The notes: generated from the sequence alone by a model not told the origin. Numbered from the stretch's first letter, positions 8,246-17,607 are shown. The stretch is 64,000 bases of DNA from Shinella zoogloeoides (GCF_022682305.1 NZ_CP093528.1:62001-126000), one strand, 5' to 3'. Program-made: numbers and translations.

Positions 8246-9838
8246 ATGGTCCTTTCTATGCCTTCCCCATATAAGCATCCTGCAACGGGCGTTTACTGGT
8301 ATCGCCAGCGTGTCCCGGCTAGGCTGAAAGCTTCGGCTAAGGGGAAAAACGTTACCCTTACCGTCGATGGCCATGTCTCCTTCCTTGGCGAGGAAATCAA
8401 AGTCTCCCTCTGCACCAAATCACCGGCTGAGGCGAAGCGGCTGGCTCAGGAGGCGCAAGCAGAGTTTGACCGAATCTGGCTGAGCTATGAGACAGGGCCG
8501 GTCTCCTTGACCCTCAAGCAAATCGTAGCCCTGTCAGGCGAGGTCTATCACGTCATCAAGCGCGCGCTGGAAGATGACCCCGGCGAAGCTGGGGAATGGT
8601 TAGCTCGTAGAAAGATTCGGGAGGCTAATAGCCGTAAGGTCCAAAAATCGCCGCGCGCTTCCTTGATGATCGATCCAGGTTCAAACCTGCGCGCACGTCT
8701 TGGCTCTTGGGTAGATGGCACCTTGGTCCAGCATCACCTCAGCGTCACCGATGATACTTACCAGCGCCTCTTGGTCGAGTTCGACCGGGCCGCAGGCGAT
8801 ATTGCGGCGCTGCTCGAAAAGCGTTCGCTGGGGGATTTCAGTCCGGACACGGTAGCTGCGCGATTCCCCCAGCTTGACCTCGGTGCGCCAACAGGGAAAG
8901 CCGAAGGGGGAGTTTCTATCACGGCCCTGCTGGAGGCGTGGGCGGGCCGTTTGAAGAAGCCGAAGCCGCAAACCATCACCCGATACACCGGCATCATCAA
9001 CCAGCTCATTGCCTATCTTACGCATGACGACGCTGAGCGTTTGACGGATGCTGATATCGTGCGCTGGCATGGCGAACTGATGGTGGGCGGCATCGTCACC
9101 CATGATACCTTCATCAAGGCTTACCGAGCTGCGATTAGCACCGTCTATGCCTACGGGATGACAGCCCAGGGCGGCAAGCTCGTGACGCAAAACCCGGCTG
9201 CGGGCCTGCTGCTGGAAGGCCCGAAGAAGCAGCAAAGCCGGCCGAAGAGCTTCTATGTGGAGGAAGCCCATAGCATCCTCAGGAATGCTCTGGAGGCAAT
9301 GACGGCTGAGAACAACTATTCTGACATCAACCGTGCTGCCATGCGCTGGGTGCCGTGGATTTGCGCTTATACCGGCGCGAGGGCGGGGGAAGTATGCCAG
9401 CTTCGCAAGCAGGACTTCATTGAAATAGATGGAGTTAAGTGCATCGCCCTCCTGCCTGATGCCGGCACGATCAAGACTGGTCAGTTCCGTCATGTCCCGC
9501 TACACCCCCACCTCATGGAGCAAGGCCTTTGGCAGTTTGCTGGCGGTGCGAAGGCTGGCCCCCTATTTTATAATGGCAGCCTCAAGTCAGCCCAGCCGTG
9601 GGTGCAGACGGTGCAGATTCTGGGTGAATGGGTCCGCGCCGTGGCGAAAGTCACTGACAAGCGCATAGGCCCGAACCATGCATGGCGGCATTGGTTCAAG
9701 TCGAAGGGGCGGACTGCGGGTATCGATAACGTCTATCTTGATGCCATCTGCGGCCACAGCCTGCCGACCCAGGGCAACAACTACGGCGAGTTTGAGCCGC
9801 GCGCGCTGTTCCGCGAAATCTGTGACCTGAGCCCCTGA
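8246..9838 (+). CDS. Tyrosine recombinase / phage-type integrase, 3' end overwritten by an IS
   Basis: 530 residues from the ATG at 8246, which has AGGTGG five bases upstream (a GTG at 8237 overlaps that site). The N-terminus (S-P-Y-K-H-P-A-T-G-V-Y-W-Y-R-Q-R-V-P) is the single-strand arm-binding module common in long integrases. The catalytic set is complete: Arg379 in T-G-A-R-A-G-E, His478 and Arg481 in H-A-W-R-H-W, His504 in G-H-S, nucleophile Tyr513 in N-N-Y-G-E-F. The IS at 9823 begins inside codon 526, so the final residues and the stop codon come from the IS; the native C-terminus is lost. It may remain active because the nucleophile is retained. It would have mediated integration at the adjacent tRNA-Arg. 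Confidence 0.92.
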   Translation: MVLSMPSPYKHPATGVYWYRQRVPARLKASAKGKNVTLTVDGHVSFLGEEIKVSLCTKSPAEAKRLAQEAQAEFDRIWLSYETGPVSLTLKQIVALSGEVYHVIKRALEDDPGEAGEWLARRKIREANSRKVQKSPRASLMIDPGSNLRARLGSWVDGTLVQHHLSVTDDTYQRLLVEFDRAAGDIAALLEKRSLGDFSPDTVAARFPQLDLGAPTGKAEGGVSITALLEAWAGRLKKPKPQTITRYTGIINQLIAYLTHDDAERLTDADIVRWHGELMVGGIVTHDTFIKAYRAAISTVYAYGMTAQGGKLVTQNPAAGLLLEGPKKQQSRPKSFYVEEAHSILRNALEAMTAENNYSDINRAAMRWVPWICAYTGARAGEVCQLRKQDFIEIDGVKCIALLPDAGTIKTGQFRHVPLHPHLMEQGLWQFAGGAKAGPLFYNGSLKSAQPWVQTVQILGEWVRAVAKVTDKRIGPNHAWRHWFKSKGRTAGIDNVYLDAICGHSLPTQGNNYGEFEPRALFREICDLSP

Positions 9839-9887
9839 ACTTCCTCCAGATTTTGGTAGAGTCCGTCGTATCAAGGAGACGGACGGA

Positions 9888-10154
9888 ATGAAGCGTGCAC
9901 GGTTTACGGACGAGCAGATCATCGGGATGCTGAAGGAGCAGGAGAGCGGTCAGAGGACGGCCGATGTCTGCCGCAAGCACGGAATATCCGAGGCGACCTT
10001 CTATAAATACAAGGCCAAGTATGGCGGCATGGAGGTATCCGATGCCCGCAAGCTGAAGGCTTTGGAAGATGAGAATGCCAAGCTGAAGAAGCTGCTCGCC
10101 GAGGCGATGCTGGACAACGCCGTTTTGAAGGATGTCGCATCAAAAAAATGGTAA
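9888..10154 (+). CDS. IS3-family transposase OrfA
   Basis: 88 residues with the helix-turn-helix of IS3 OrfA proteins ([12 protein letters not shown] and [12 protein letters not shown]) followed by a leucine-zipper-like segment at about 50-80. It binds the IS ends. A run of seven A at 10142-10148 just before its stop is the likely -1 frameshift site for making the OrfAB transposase. Confidence 0.93.
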   Translation: MKRARFTDEQIIGMLKEQESGQRTADVCRKHGISEATFYKYKAKYGGMEVSDARKLKALEDENAKLKKLLAEAMLDNAVLKDVASKKW

Positions 10155-10987
10155 CGCCCGGCGCAAGGCGGGATGCGGTGGCCCATGTCTGCAAGGAGCA
10201 TAACGTGAGCCAGCGTCGGGCGTGTGCGATCCTGACCATTGATCGGTCGAGCGTGCGATATTGCAGCGTTCGGCCGAACGATGCCTCCATTCGAGAGGCC
10301 ATGAGGCAGGTTGCGTCCGAGCGCCGCCGCTTCGGCTATCGCCGCATCCATGTGATGCTGGATCGGCAGGGCATCGTCATGAACCTGAAGAAGCTGCGTC
10401 GCCTCTACCGGGAAGAGAAGCTTGCAGTTCGCAAGCGTGGTGGCCGTAAGCGAGCCTTGGGAACGCGACGGCCCATTGCGCTGCCGTCACGGGCCAACGA
10501 ACGGTGGAGCCTCGACTTCGTCAGCGATGCATTCACGGATGGACGGCGGTTCCGCGTTTTGGCCATTGTCGATGACTTTACACGGGAATGCCTGGCGCTG
10601 GTCGCCGACACATCCCTTTCGGGTCTGCGTGTCACGCGGGAACTCGATATCGTCATGGCCAAACGCGGACGCCCTCACACGATTGTCTCGGACAACGGCA
10701 CGGAACTGACCTCAATGGTAATCCTCAGATGGTGCCAGCAGACACGTGTGGAATGGCATTACATCGCACCGGGAAAGCCGATGCAAAACGGCTTCGTGGA
10801 AAGCTTCAACGGCAGTTTCCGCGATGAGTGCCTCAACGAAACACTGTTCTCGTCACTGCCTCACGCCAGAACCGAGATCACGGCATGGAAGGAGGATTAC
10901 AACAAGCAAAGGCCGCATTCATCGCTGGGCAATATCACGCCCATCGAATTTGCCATGAAAATGGCTATGGAAAAACAGGCTGCATAG
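10148..10987 (+). CDS. IS3-family transposase OrfB (DDE catalytic part)
   Basis: 279 residues carrying the rve-type DDE integrase fold: first Asp in W-S-L-D-F-V-S-D, second in V-S-D-N-G-T-E, Glu in N-G-F-V-E-S-F-N-G followed by the conserved D-E-C-L-N-E. It starts inside the A-run at the end of orfA and overlaps it by 7 bases, as expected for programmed frameshifting. The frame is intact, so the element may be active. Confidence 0.94.
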   Translation: MVTPGARRDAVAHVCKEHNVSQRRACAILTIDRSSVRYCSVRPNDASIREAMRQVASERRRFGYRRIHVMLDRQGIVMNLKKLRRLYREEKLAVRKRGGRKRALGTRRPIALPSRANERWSLDFVSDAFTDGRRFRVLAIVDDFTRECLALVADTSLSGLRVTRELDIVMAKRGRPHTIVSDNGTELTSMVILRWCQQTRVEWHYIAPGKPMQNGFVESFNGSFRDECLNETLFSSLPHARTEITAWKEDYNKQRPHSSLGNITPIEFAMKMAMEKQAA

Positions 10988-11137
10988 AGCCAGATTGAAA
11001 ACAAAAGACTCTCCGAAATCCCGGAGGAAACTTGGGTCTCAGGTCAAAGTGGTTTCACTAAAAGCAAGTCGAGCAGAATTGGTGGCCCGAAATCCTATTA
11101 TCTAGAAACGGGAGTCTGTCGCGCCTGCGGTGAACTC

Positions 11138-12481
11138 CTACTCACCGGAAGGTTTGAGCAGGAGCGTTCCGTCAATGTCCAGACGCACACGCCCCCTGCC
11201 GATCCTGGCGAGCTGTATCGGAGCCTGCTTCTCGTCCAACCGGCGTCGCAGCAGGAGGAGGCGGGTTTCAAGGTTGTCCTTGATTTCCGGCATCCGGCTC
11301 CCGATCGCCAGCCGCATCTCGCGATTGGTGAATTCGATGCGCCCATCGCCCAAATGCCATTCGAGCATCAGGCGCAGCAGCGCGCCGGCGACGCCCTTCA
11401 CGACATAGATGTTGTCTATAAAGATGCTGTCGTCGACGCGGTGATGAGTGATGCGGATGTCCCGGCCGGCGGGCTGGGACGCCGGTGGCGGCGCGATCCG
11501 CTCCGGTTCGATTGACGCCGCTTCCCCTTCGCTCGCCTGCAAGGAGGCGGCGGCCTGGTGAGCCAGGATTTCAAGCGCCGCCTCGTCGTCCTCGCGAAAA
11601 GCCAGCCGCTTCGGGCTTTCGATGAAGAGTACGCCGACGACCACGCCGCAGTTCGTCATGGGGACCGCGATCTGGCTCAGCGCGCCCGGAAGTTGCGGAA
11701 AGGCGACAATGCGCGTGGCGTTCTCCTGGGCTTCTGTCTCCAGGCTGATGGCCTCGCCGAACCGGCGCACGCGGCTCATGTCGTTGACCTTGATCGTCTC
11801 GCCGCTTGCGGCCGCCGCGCCGATCAGCCCGTCGTTCCCGGCGATTTCCGATCCCAGGCCCGAGCGGGCGTAGCCGATGCTGCCGGTCGTGACCAGCGAA
11901 CCCCGATGGCCGTCGCGGATGAGTACAAGAGCATTGTCGTAGCCAAGCACTGCGCGAACGCCCGCAAGCAGGCTGTCGATGATCTCATCGGCCTCCACCT
12001 GGCGCTCGATGGTCCGCACGGCTCGGGAAAGCGCGGGAAGGCTTATCGGTGCCCGCGCCGCTGGAACGTCGGCGGCCTCCACCGGCGATGGCACCTTCTC
12101 GATCCGCTGGACGCGGAAGATATCGGCACTCCTCAATCGCATGACATCCGACATACCCACCTGGGCGCTGCTCGCCTTGAGCTGCAACGCGATCCTGTCG
12201 AACAGCGGCCCCGCATCGACAGATCGGACAAAACCGATGTCGAGCAGGAACTGGTCTCCGGTGAAGCCGTCGACAAGGATCAACGTGACCTGCGGGTTCG
12301 CGCGCACATTCGCCGCCGTCTTGGCGAAGAACTGGTTGGACAGGGCGACATGTTCGTCGTCGACCCGCACCACATGGGAGAGATAAGAGATGTTCGGCAT
12401 GCCATCCGCGGAAGCAGTGGCGATGATGGAGGGAATGACGCCTTCGAAGCAGGCAGACAGATCTCCGAGATGCAAGCTCAT
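11138..12481 (-). CDS. FMN-binding split-barrel / GAF / winged-helix-like multidomain protein
   Basis: 447 residues. Residues 1 to about 125 resemble the pyridoxamine-phosphate-oxidase-like split barrel (A-D-G-M-P-N-I-S-Y-L-S and N-Q-F-F-A-K-T). Residues about 155-310 form a GAF sensor domain (A-V-L-G-Y-D-N-A-L-V-L-I and A-V-P-M-T-N-C-G-V-V-V-G-V-L). The C-terminal 95 residues (about 350-445) contain helix-rich sequence (I-E-F-T-N-R-E-M-R-L-A-I-G) ending in strands, resembling a winged helix. Start overlaps the end of the upstream gene by 4 bases, so the two are co-transcribed. A redox- or ligand-sensing regulator is an inference; the exact role is not recognised. Confidence 0.65.
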   Translation of the reverse strand: MSLHLGDLSACFEGVIPSIIATASADGMPNISYLSHVVRVDDEHVALSNQFFAKTAANVRANPQVTLILVDGFTGDQFLLDIGFVRSVDAGPLFDRIALQLKASSAQVGMSDVMRLRSADIFRVQRIEKVPSPVEAADVPAARAPISLPALSRAVRTIERQVEADEIIDSLLAGVRAVLGYDNALVLIRDGHRGSLVTTGSIGYARSGLGSEIAGNDGLIGAAAASGETIKVNDMSRVRRFGEAISLETEAQENATRIVAFPQLPGALSQIAVPMTNCGVVVGVLFIESPKRLAFREDDEAALEILAHQAAASLQASEGEAASIEPERIAPPPASQPAGRDIRITHHRVDDSIFIDNIYVVKGVAGALLRLMLEWHLGDGRIEFTNREMRLAIGSRMPEIKDNLETRLLLLRRRLDEKQAPIQLARIGRGRVRLDIDGTLLLKPSGE

Positions 12482-12978
12482 CTGGAGACCGCTCCGGCCT
12501 GCATGCCGGCGAGCGGGCCGGGCGTCTGAATGTAGATCTCGCTAACAGCAAGGCGGGCGACCCGCGCGTCGCGGGCAGTCAACCAAGGCGCAATGACGGC
12601 GCCAGGAACGCCGAGCTCTTCAAGCTCGCCTGTTGCCTTCACCATGAATTCCCGTGCGGCCTCGTGGTCGCGCGGTTCGATCTCGCGCATGACGGCCGAT
12701 CCCTTGAGCTGGAAGCTGACATAATCCGACGGACTGACGAACGTCGCGGCGAGCCGCCCTGTCTGGCGCACGGCAGGCTCCAGCCGGGGCCATTGCCAGG
12801 CGGAAAAGATCACGTCGACGCTCTCCCGGTCTTCCCCGATATGGAAACCGACGCCCCGCCCAGCCGAGGGGCGGCGCGTTTCGTCGGCGACGGCGATGAT
12901 GCACATCAACGGCCGCTTGAAGAAATCGAAAAGCTTATCGTCGAGCCGCACCGCTGTTCCCCACTGCCCGTCCTGCAC
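12478..12978 (-). CDS. Pyridoxamine 5'-phosphate oxidase-like FMN-binding protein
   Basis: 166 residues of a single split-barrel flavin-binding fold (P-L-M-C-I-I-A-V-A-D-E at the first strand; G-R-L-A-A-T-F-V-S-P-S in the core). It probably binds FMN or a related cofactor; the substrate cannot be told. First gene of a two-gene leftward operon with the GAF-containing paralogue, coupled through a 4-base ATGA overlap. Having two split-barrel proteins side by side suggests they work as a pair. Confidence 0.65.
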   Translation of the reverse strand: MQDGQWGTAVRLDDKLFDFFKRPLMCIIAVADETRRPSAGRGVGFHIGEDRESVDVIFSAWQWPRLEPAVRQTGRLAATFVSPSDYVSFQLKGSAVMREIEPRDHEAAREFMVKATGELEELGVPGAVIAPWLTARDARVARLAVSEIYIQTPGPLAGMQAGAVSR

Positions 12979-13126
12979 TGTCTTAGCAAACTTTTAGGAT
13001 ATCCGGCACGGCTTGCACATTCATTTAGGAACGCACGTTTTTCCGCTCAGCTATAGAGCTTTCCACGGATCGCGGTAAGGCCCGCACCCTTCCGGAAACT
13101 CGAAAGCATCTGACCAGGAGACGATG

Positions 13127-13588
13127 ATGAAGCCCTTTACTTATGCCGCAATATCCCCGCGCGACCATGGAACGCCGGCAATGGCATTCGGCGAACATAT
13201 CATTCGCATGATGGCTGCCAATACCGGCGGCGCCTTCGGTATGTTCGAGGCCATCGTGCCGCCTGCCGGCGGGCCGCCGCTGCATGTGCATGAGCGCGAG
13301 GATGAGTTTTTCCGCGTCCTGTCCGGTCGCTTCGGCTTCTGGTGCGCCGGGGAGTATGTGGAACTGGATGAAGGCGGCTGCCTGGCGTTGCCGCGCGGCG
13401 TGCCGCACCGTTTCCAGAATGTCGGCGAAACGGAAGGCCGGATCATGGTCGTCGTGACACCGGGCGGCTTCGAGAGCTTCTTTCCTGTCGTCGAGCTTTG
13501 CAAGCCTGAGACACCGGAGCAGGTGGCTTCCGTCGCGAAGGATTTCGGCCTGACCTTCCTGCCGGAAGACGCAGCCGAGGCAGCATGA
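13127..13588 (+). CDS. Cupin-domain protein
   Basis: 153 residues from the ATG at 13127, six bases after CAGGAG (the ATG at 13124 is too close). The two cupin motifs are clear: metal-binding P-L-H-V-H-E-R-E-D-E-F-F at about 46-57 and L-P-R-G-V-P-H-R-F-Q-N at about 88-98, giving the His/His/Glu/His metal set. Small single-domain cupins act as sugar-binding, dioxygenase or quercetinase-like enzymes; the substrate is not evident. It begins a rightward run with a lipoprotein, a secreted protein and YceI. Confidence 0.85.
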   Translation: MKPFTYAAISPRDHGTPAMAFGEHIIRMMAANTGGAFGMFEAIVPPAGGPPLHVHEREDEFFRVLSGRFGFWCAGEYVELDEGGCLALPRGVPHRFQNVGETEGRIMVVVTPGGFESFFPVVELCKPETPEQVASVAKDFGLTFLPEDAAEAA

Positions 13589-13629
13589 CGCCCGATGAAT
13601 CCGCCAGTCCTTCAGGAAAAGGAACTCTC

Positions 13630-13926
13630 ATGCACAGGATCAGGACAGCGATTGCCGCTGGCATTCTCTCCGTCTCGGCAGCCGGTTGTAACACGCCTGC
13701 CGAGCACGCGATTGGCAACGCTGTCATCGGCAGCCTTGCCGGCGCCGGGATGGGCGGTGCGTCACTCGGCCGATCGGGGGAGATGGTTGGTGGAGGCCCT
13801 GCCTCGGGCAGTGTAACCGCTAACGGGGCGGCTGCCGGTGGACCCGACTACGGGGCGAAGAAACCGCACGACCATTGCGGCAACGGCACGATGGTTCATC
13901 TCGGCAGCGTGATTTGCAGCCCGTAA
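13630..13926 (+). CDS. Small lipoprotein with glycine-zipper segment
   Basis: 98 residues. The N-terminus M-H-R-I-R-T-A-I-A-A-G-I-L-S-V-S-A-A-G-C is a lipoprotein signal with lipobox A-A-G-C. The following I-G-N-A-V-I-G-S-L-A-G-A-G-M-G-G is glycine-zipper-like and the tail contains two cysteines in H-C-G-N-G and V-I-C. The ATG at 13630 has AGGAAAAGGA upstream; an ATG at 13585 overlapping the cupin stop would give an atypically long signal region. Function unknown. Confidence 0.65.
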   Translation: MHRIRTAIAAGILSVSAAGCNTPAEHAIGNAVIGSLAGAGMGGASLGRSGEMVGGGPASGSVTANGAAAGGPDYGAKKPHDHCGNGTMVHLGSVICSP

Positions 13927-13998
13927 CGGCTGCGGTCCTTGCTCGGACGACGGTTCGGCCGCCGCTTCGCGCCACAATTTTCAGGAAGGTTTCTCGGT

Positions 13999-15318
13999 AT
14001 GGCGATCGGTCAGACAACGAAGACGTGGCGACCCCGCCTTGGCGCGGCCTGCGCCAGAATGCCCGCGCTGGCCGTAGCCGGCATGTTCGCCTGGTCGGGC
14101 GTTCTGCTCGTCACAGGCAAGGCTGATGCTGGCGATACGCCTCGCAGGGCGGTTTTCGAAGTCGAGGTGGAAATCGATGCCGGCCACGAGCGATGGAAGA
14201 ACGGTCTGGAATGGAAGGACGGCGCCTTCAGCCTTTCCTACACGCTGAACATTCCCTATCTCGCGGCCCCATCGCTGGATAGCATCAACCCCTACGCCCC
14301 CGACTACGGGGCGACAGCCCTGCGGCAGGCTGCCGAAGCCCAGTCTCGTGCGACCGCAATCGCCCGACGAAGCGGCAGCGGGGCGGAAAACCCATTCAAC
14401 ACCGTTTTCGATCCCGGCAAGATGATACAGGTCGACCCCGAGCTCCTTGCTGATCTTTCAACCCGGTCGCAAGCCTGCGGCCGCGATCGGGTCTGCCTCA
14501 TGAAGCTTGGTCTGGAAATGATGAAGCAAAACGCGGCCGAACAGCACGATGCCCTCTTGAAGGCGATGGAGGAGATCGGCGCCGAATGCAGCCAAACCGT
14601 CGATATCAGCGACGGACAAGCGTTCGACGCCTGCCTGCAAGAGAAGGGTGGCCAATATGCCATGACCACCGATGGCGCTGACCTGCCCGATACCGGCCCC
14701 GGATTCGCCGAGCCAGCGGCCGACCGTTTCCAGCGCTGGGAGATGAACTGGAACGCCGACGGTGGATGCGGCGCGACCGTCGTCGCCGACTACCGGTATG
14801 AAGCCGCCGACGCGCTGAACGACGTAACTGGCCCCGTCCTTGGCAACGAAACAGCCATCGGTGCTGCCGAGGGTGACGTCGTCCCAGGCGAAATGCCGAT
14901 GGTCTGCTCCAGCAACCAGATCATCACGGATGTCAGGACAGGAAAAATATATTTCCAGAGTTTCTACATGCCGACAATCCCGGTGCACCACACTATCGAA
15001 TCCAAACTGCGCGGCGGTCATCTGGAAAGCACCAAGGCTGGCGGGCTGCCCGGCGGTGTGGACATCGTCAAGCAGGTGACGGTGACACAGTGGATTACCG
15101 AGAAGCTGACAGGCGCGCCCGTGGAGGGCCACGAAGAAAGAGCCTTCAAGGTCAAGGGCGATATGAATGGCGTCAGCTTGCCTACCGGCGCGACCGGCAC
15201 GAAAGAGATCGTCCCGGACGAAACCGATCCCTTCGCCTGGAAGTGGCAGGCACCCAATTTTCACGAAACCGAGTTCGTGGCGAAACTCACCTGGCACCTA
15301 AAGGAAATGCAGCCGTAG
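13999..15318 (+). CDS. Secreted protein of unknown function
   Basis: 439 residues from the ATG at 13999, ten bases after AGGAAGG. The first 45 residues contain positive charge then a hydrophobic stretch (A-L-A-V-A-G-M-F-A-W-S-G-V-L-L-V) ending before A-D-A-G-D, consistent with a signal peptide or anchor. The rest is soluble and contains eight or so cysteines (for example S-Q-A-C-G-R-D-R-V-C and G-G-C-G), suggesting disulfides in the periplasm. No family is recognised. The neighbouring lipoprotein and YceI gene suggest a cell-envelope role, which is only inference. Confidence 0.6.
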   Translation: MAIGQTTKTWRPRLGAACARMPALAVAGMFAWSGVLLVTGKADAGDTPRRAVFEVEVEIDAGHERWKNGLEWKDGAFSLSYTLNIPYLAAPSLDSINPYAPDYGATALRQAAEAQSRATAIARRSGSGAENPFNTVFDPGKMIQVDPELLADLSTRSQACGRDRVCLMKLGLEMMKQNAAEQHDALLKAMEEIGAECSQTVDISDGQAFDACLQEKGGQYAMTTDGADLPDTGPGFAEPAADRFQRWEMNWNADGGCGATVVADYRYEAADALNDVTGPVLGNETAIGAAEGDVVPGEMPMVCSSNQIITDVRTGKIYFQSFYMPTIPVHHTIESKLRGGHLESTKAGGLPGGVDIVKQVTVTQWITEKLTGAPVEGHEERAFKVKGDMNGVSLPTGATGTKEIVPDETDPFAWKWQAPNFHETEFVAKLTWHLKEMQP

Positions 15319-15434
15319 TTCCGCCCCTGCCGCGCCCCAACCGGCCGGCTGCCGCTCCACCTCAATCCTCCCTTCGCAAGCTGCCGGCGGCAGATCGATG
15401 ACCCATGCCAAACGTTCAACAAGGAACTATCACC

Positions 15435-16055
15435 ATGCTTCGTACAACTCTCCTCACCCTTTCCTTCCTCGCTGGCCTTGTCCCGGCCCAAGCCGCCGGA
15501 CAGCGGGACGCCGCCCCGACCGGCCTCTACAAGACCGATCCGTCGCATTCGACGCTTGCCTGGTCGTTCAACCATTCCGGCCTGTCGCACTATACCGCGC
15601 GCTTCACCAAGGTCGACGCACAGCTCGACTGGAATTCCGCCGAGCCGGAAGCATCAAAGCTGACCGTCGAAATCGACCCGATGTCGGTGCGGACCGATTA
15701 TCCCTGGCCTGAAATGGTCGATTTCGACGCCAAGATCGGCGGGGATCCGGACTTCCTTGCCGGCAAGCCGATCACTTTCGTTTCGAACTCCATTCGCGTC
15801 ACCGGCGAGAAGACGGGTATCGTCGACGGACTTCTCACCTTCCACGGCGAGACGCATCCCGCAACGCTCGACGTCACCTTCAACGGCTCGATCGAGAAAC
15901 ATCCGATCATGGGCGTTCCAAAGATCGGCTTTTCGGCGACGGGCAACATCCGGCGCAGCGAATGGGGACTCGGCTTCGGCATCCCCGAACTCAGCGATGA
16001 GGTGAAGTTGGTCATCGAAACACAGATGGTTCCCGCCGACCACCAGTTCCCGTGA
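15435..16055 (+). CDS. YceI-family periplasmic lipid-binding protein
   Basis: 206 residues: a signal peptide of about 20 residues (L-L-T-L-S-F-L-A-G-L-V-P-A-Q-A) then the lipocalin-like YceI barrel (Y-K-T-D-P-S-H-S-T-L-A-W-S-F-N-H-S-G at the start; L-T-F-H-G-E-T-H-P in the middle; S-E-W-G-L near the end). YceI proteins bind polyisoprenoids in the periplasm. The ATG at 15435 follows AAGGAAC at a suitable distance. Confidence 0.88.
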   Translation: MLRTTLLTLSFLAGLVPAQAAGQRDAAPTGLYKTDPSHSTLAWSFNHSGLSHYTARFTKVDAQLDWNSAEPEASKLTVEIDPMSVRTDYPWPEMVDFDAKIGGDPDFLAGKPITFVSNSIRVTGEKTGIVDGLLTFHGETHPATLDVTFNGSIEKHPIMGVPKIGFSATGNIRRSEWGLGFGIPELSDEVKLVIETQMVPADHQFP

Positions 16056-16152
16056 GAGATAATCAGCCGGAGTGGCAGATCGTCAAACCCGCTGATTTGC
16101 GAGTGTCTCATCGACAAGCGAGCCGGCCGTTCATTTTGGAGTCCATCATCCC

Positions 16153-17607
16153 ATGACCGCCGACACTGACACGACAGACGACCTGCCACTCCTCGATCTC
16201 GACGCCACGGCGCAGGCCGCACTGGTGCGTACGGGGCGCGCCTCGCCGAACGACCTGCTCGATGCCGCCATCGCCCGCATCGAGCGTTTGAACCCGCAAG
16301 TCAACGCCCTGAGTGCCTGGGACATCGAAGGTGCCCGCGGTCGCGCGCGCGGCCTCGATGAAAAGGCGCCATTCGCTGGCGTTCCGACCCTTTTGAAGGA
16401 TATTCTGGCCTATTCAGGTCAGCCTCTGGGTCTCGGTTCCCGACTGTTACAGGGGCATGTCGCCCCCTCCGGCTCCCCTTATACGAATGCGCTCGATGCG
16501 TCTGGTCTCCTGGTTCTCGGCAGAACGACCACCTCGGAATTCGGCTTGGTCGGAACGACGGAAGCGCTTGCGACGGGCAAAACGCGCAATCCATGGAACC
16601 TCTCCCTCTCGACCGGTGGTTCTTCAGGCGGAGCGGCGGCGGCGGTCGCCTCGGGCATGGTGCCGATCGCCCATGCCTCCGATGGAGGTGGGTCGATCCG
16701 CGGCCCCTCGTCATTATGCGGCGTTTTCGGCTTCAAGCCGAGCCGCTGGCGGATACGTTCGGCGGGCTTGCCGAAGGACATGCCGCTGGCCGCCATCCTC
16801 AGCGATCACTGCATTAGCCGTTCGGTGCGCGACAGCGCGACCTGGCTTCGCGTGACGGAAGTGGAGGACTGGGCGCGCGCCCTACCCAGCGCCGAGGAGC
16901 TATCCGAGCATCCGCCGAAAAAGCTCCGGATCGGATACTATCACATCGATACTTTCGGCAATCCGCCGGATGAAGCCGTGCAGGACGCGTTGCAAAGAAC
17001 CATCGAACTTTGCAGAGCGCTTGGTCATGCGGTCTTTCCTGTTGCCGCCCCCGACTTCGATGGCCTGAAGGCAAGCCACGCCGTCTATGACGTCATGGCC
17101 GCCACGACCGCCGGCATGGCATCGTTCTTTGCGCTCGGCGTCGCGCCGGATGTGATCGCTACGGGTCTCGAACCTTACACGCTTGCACTCATCGAGCACG
17201 CCCGTGACCTCCCACCGGCCCGCATTGCGGAGGCGGTCGCGGAGATCGCCTTCGCCGGCGAGACTGCCCAGGCTGCATTGAACGGGGTGGATGTGCTTCT
17301 TTGCCCGACCATCCCATTCACCGCCTTTCCGCTGGGGACGGTCTCGCCGGATTGCCCGCCCGAAACCATTCGACGTCATTTCGAGCGTAGCGCCGCCTTC
17401 ACGGCGACCGCGTCGCTCGCCGGCTGGCCGGCTATGTCGGTGCCGCTCCATCGCAGCGTACAAGGCCTACCGGCGGGCAGCCATTTCGCCGCTCGGCCCG
17501 GTGATGACGCGCTCCTCTTCCGTCTGGCGTTCCAGCTCGAGCGGGCAGCGCCATGGACGTCCGATCTTCTTTGCCTGTCACGAAAATTGACCTTCAACGA
17601 ACCGTGA
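16153..17607 (+). CDS. Amidase-signature enzyme
   Basis: 484 residues, normal for the amidase signature family. The Ser-cisSer-Lys triad is visible: Lys82 in V-P-T-L-L-K-D-I, Ser157 in S-T-G-G-S-S-G-G, and nucleophile Ser181 in S-D-G-G-G-S-I-R-G-P, with the 24-residue Ser-Ser spacing of the family. It hydrolyses an amide; substrates of this family range from aryl amides to cyclic oligomers, and the sequence looks more like the 6-aminohexanoate-cyclic-dimer hydrolase branch than GatA (no gatB/gatC nearby). No signal peptide, so cytoplasmic. Confidence 0.85.
   Translation: MTADTDTTDDLPLLDLDATAQAALVRTGRASPNDLLDAAIARIERLNPQVNALSAWDIEGARGRARGLDEKAPFAGVPTLLKDILAYSGQPLGLGSRLLQGHVAPSGSPYTNALDASGLLVLGRTTTSEFGLVGTTEALATGKTRNPWNLSLSTGGSSGGAAAAVASGMVPIAHASDGGGSIRGPSSLCGVFGFKPSRWRIRSAGLPKDMPLAAILSDHCISRSVRDSATWLRVTEVEDWARALPSAEELSEHPPKKLRIGYYHIDTFGNPPDEAVQDALQRTIELCRALGHAVFPVAAPDFDGLKASHAVYDVMAATTAGMASFFALGVAPDVIATGLEPYTLALIEHARDLPPARIAEAVAEIAFAGETAQAALNGVDVLLCPTIPFTAFPLGTVSPDCPPETIRRHFERSAAFTATASLAGWPAMSVPLHRSVQGLPAGSHFAARPGDDALLFRLAFQLERAAPWTSDLLCLSRKLTFNEP

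Larger units (their letters stand above)
9823..11046 (+). mobile_element. IS3-family insertion sequence, IS407-like group
   Basis: 1224 bases bounded by imperfect inverted repeats: the left end begins TGACCTGAGCCCC and the reverse complement of the right end begins TGACCTGAGACCC, and similarity continues for about 40 bases (TTTCCTCC and AGAGTC blocks in both). It contains two overlapping frames, orfA and orfB. The flanking bases are TCTG on the left and AAGT on the right, so there is no target-site duplication, which points to a deletion or recombination adjacent to the element after insertion. Confidence 0.93.
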
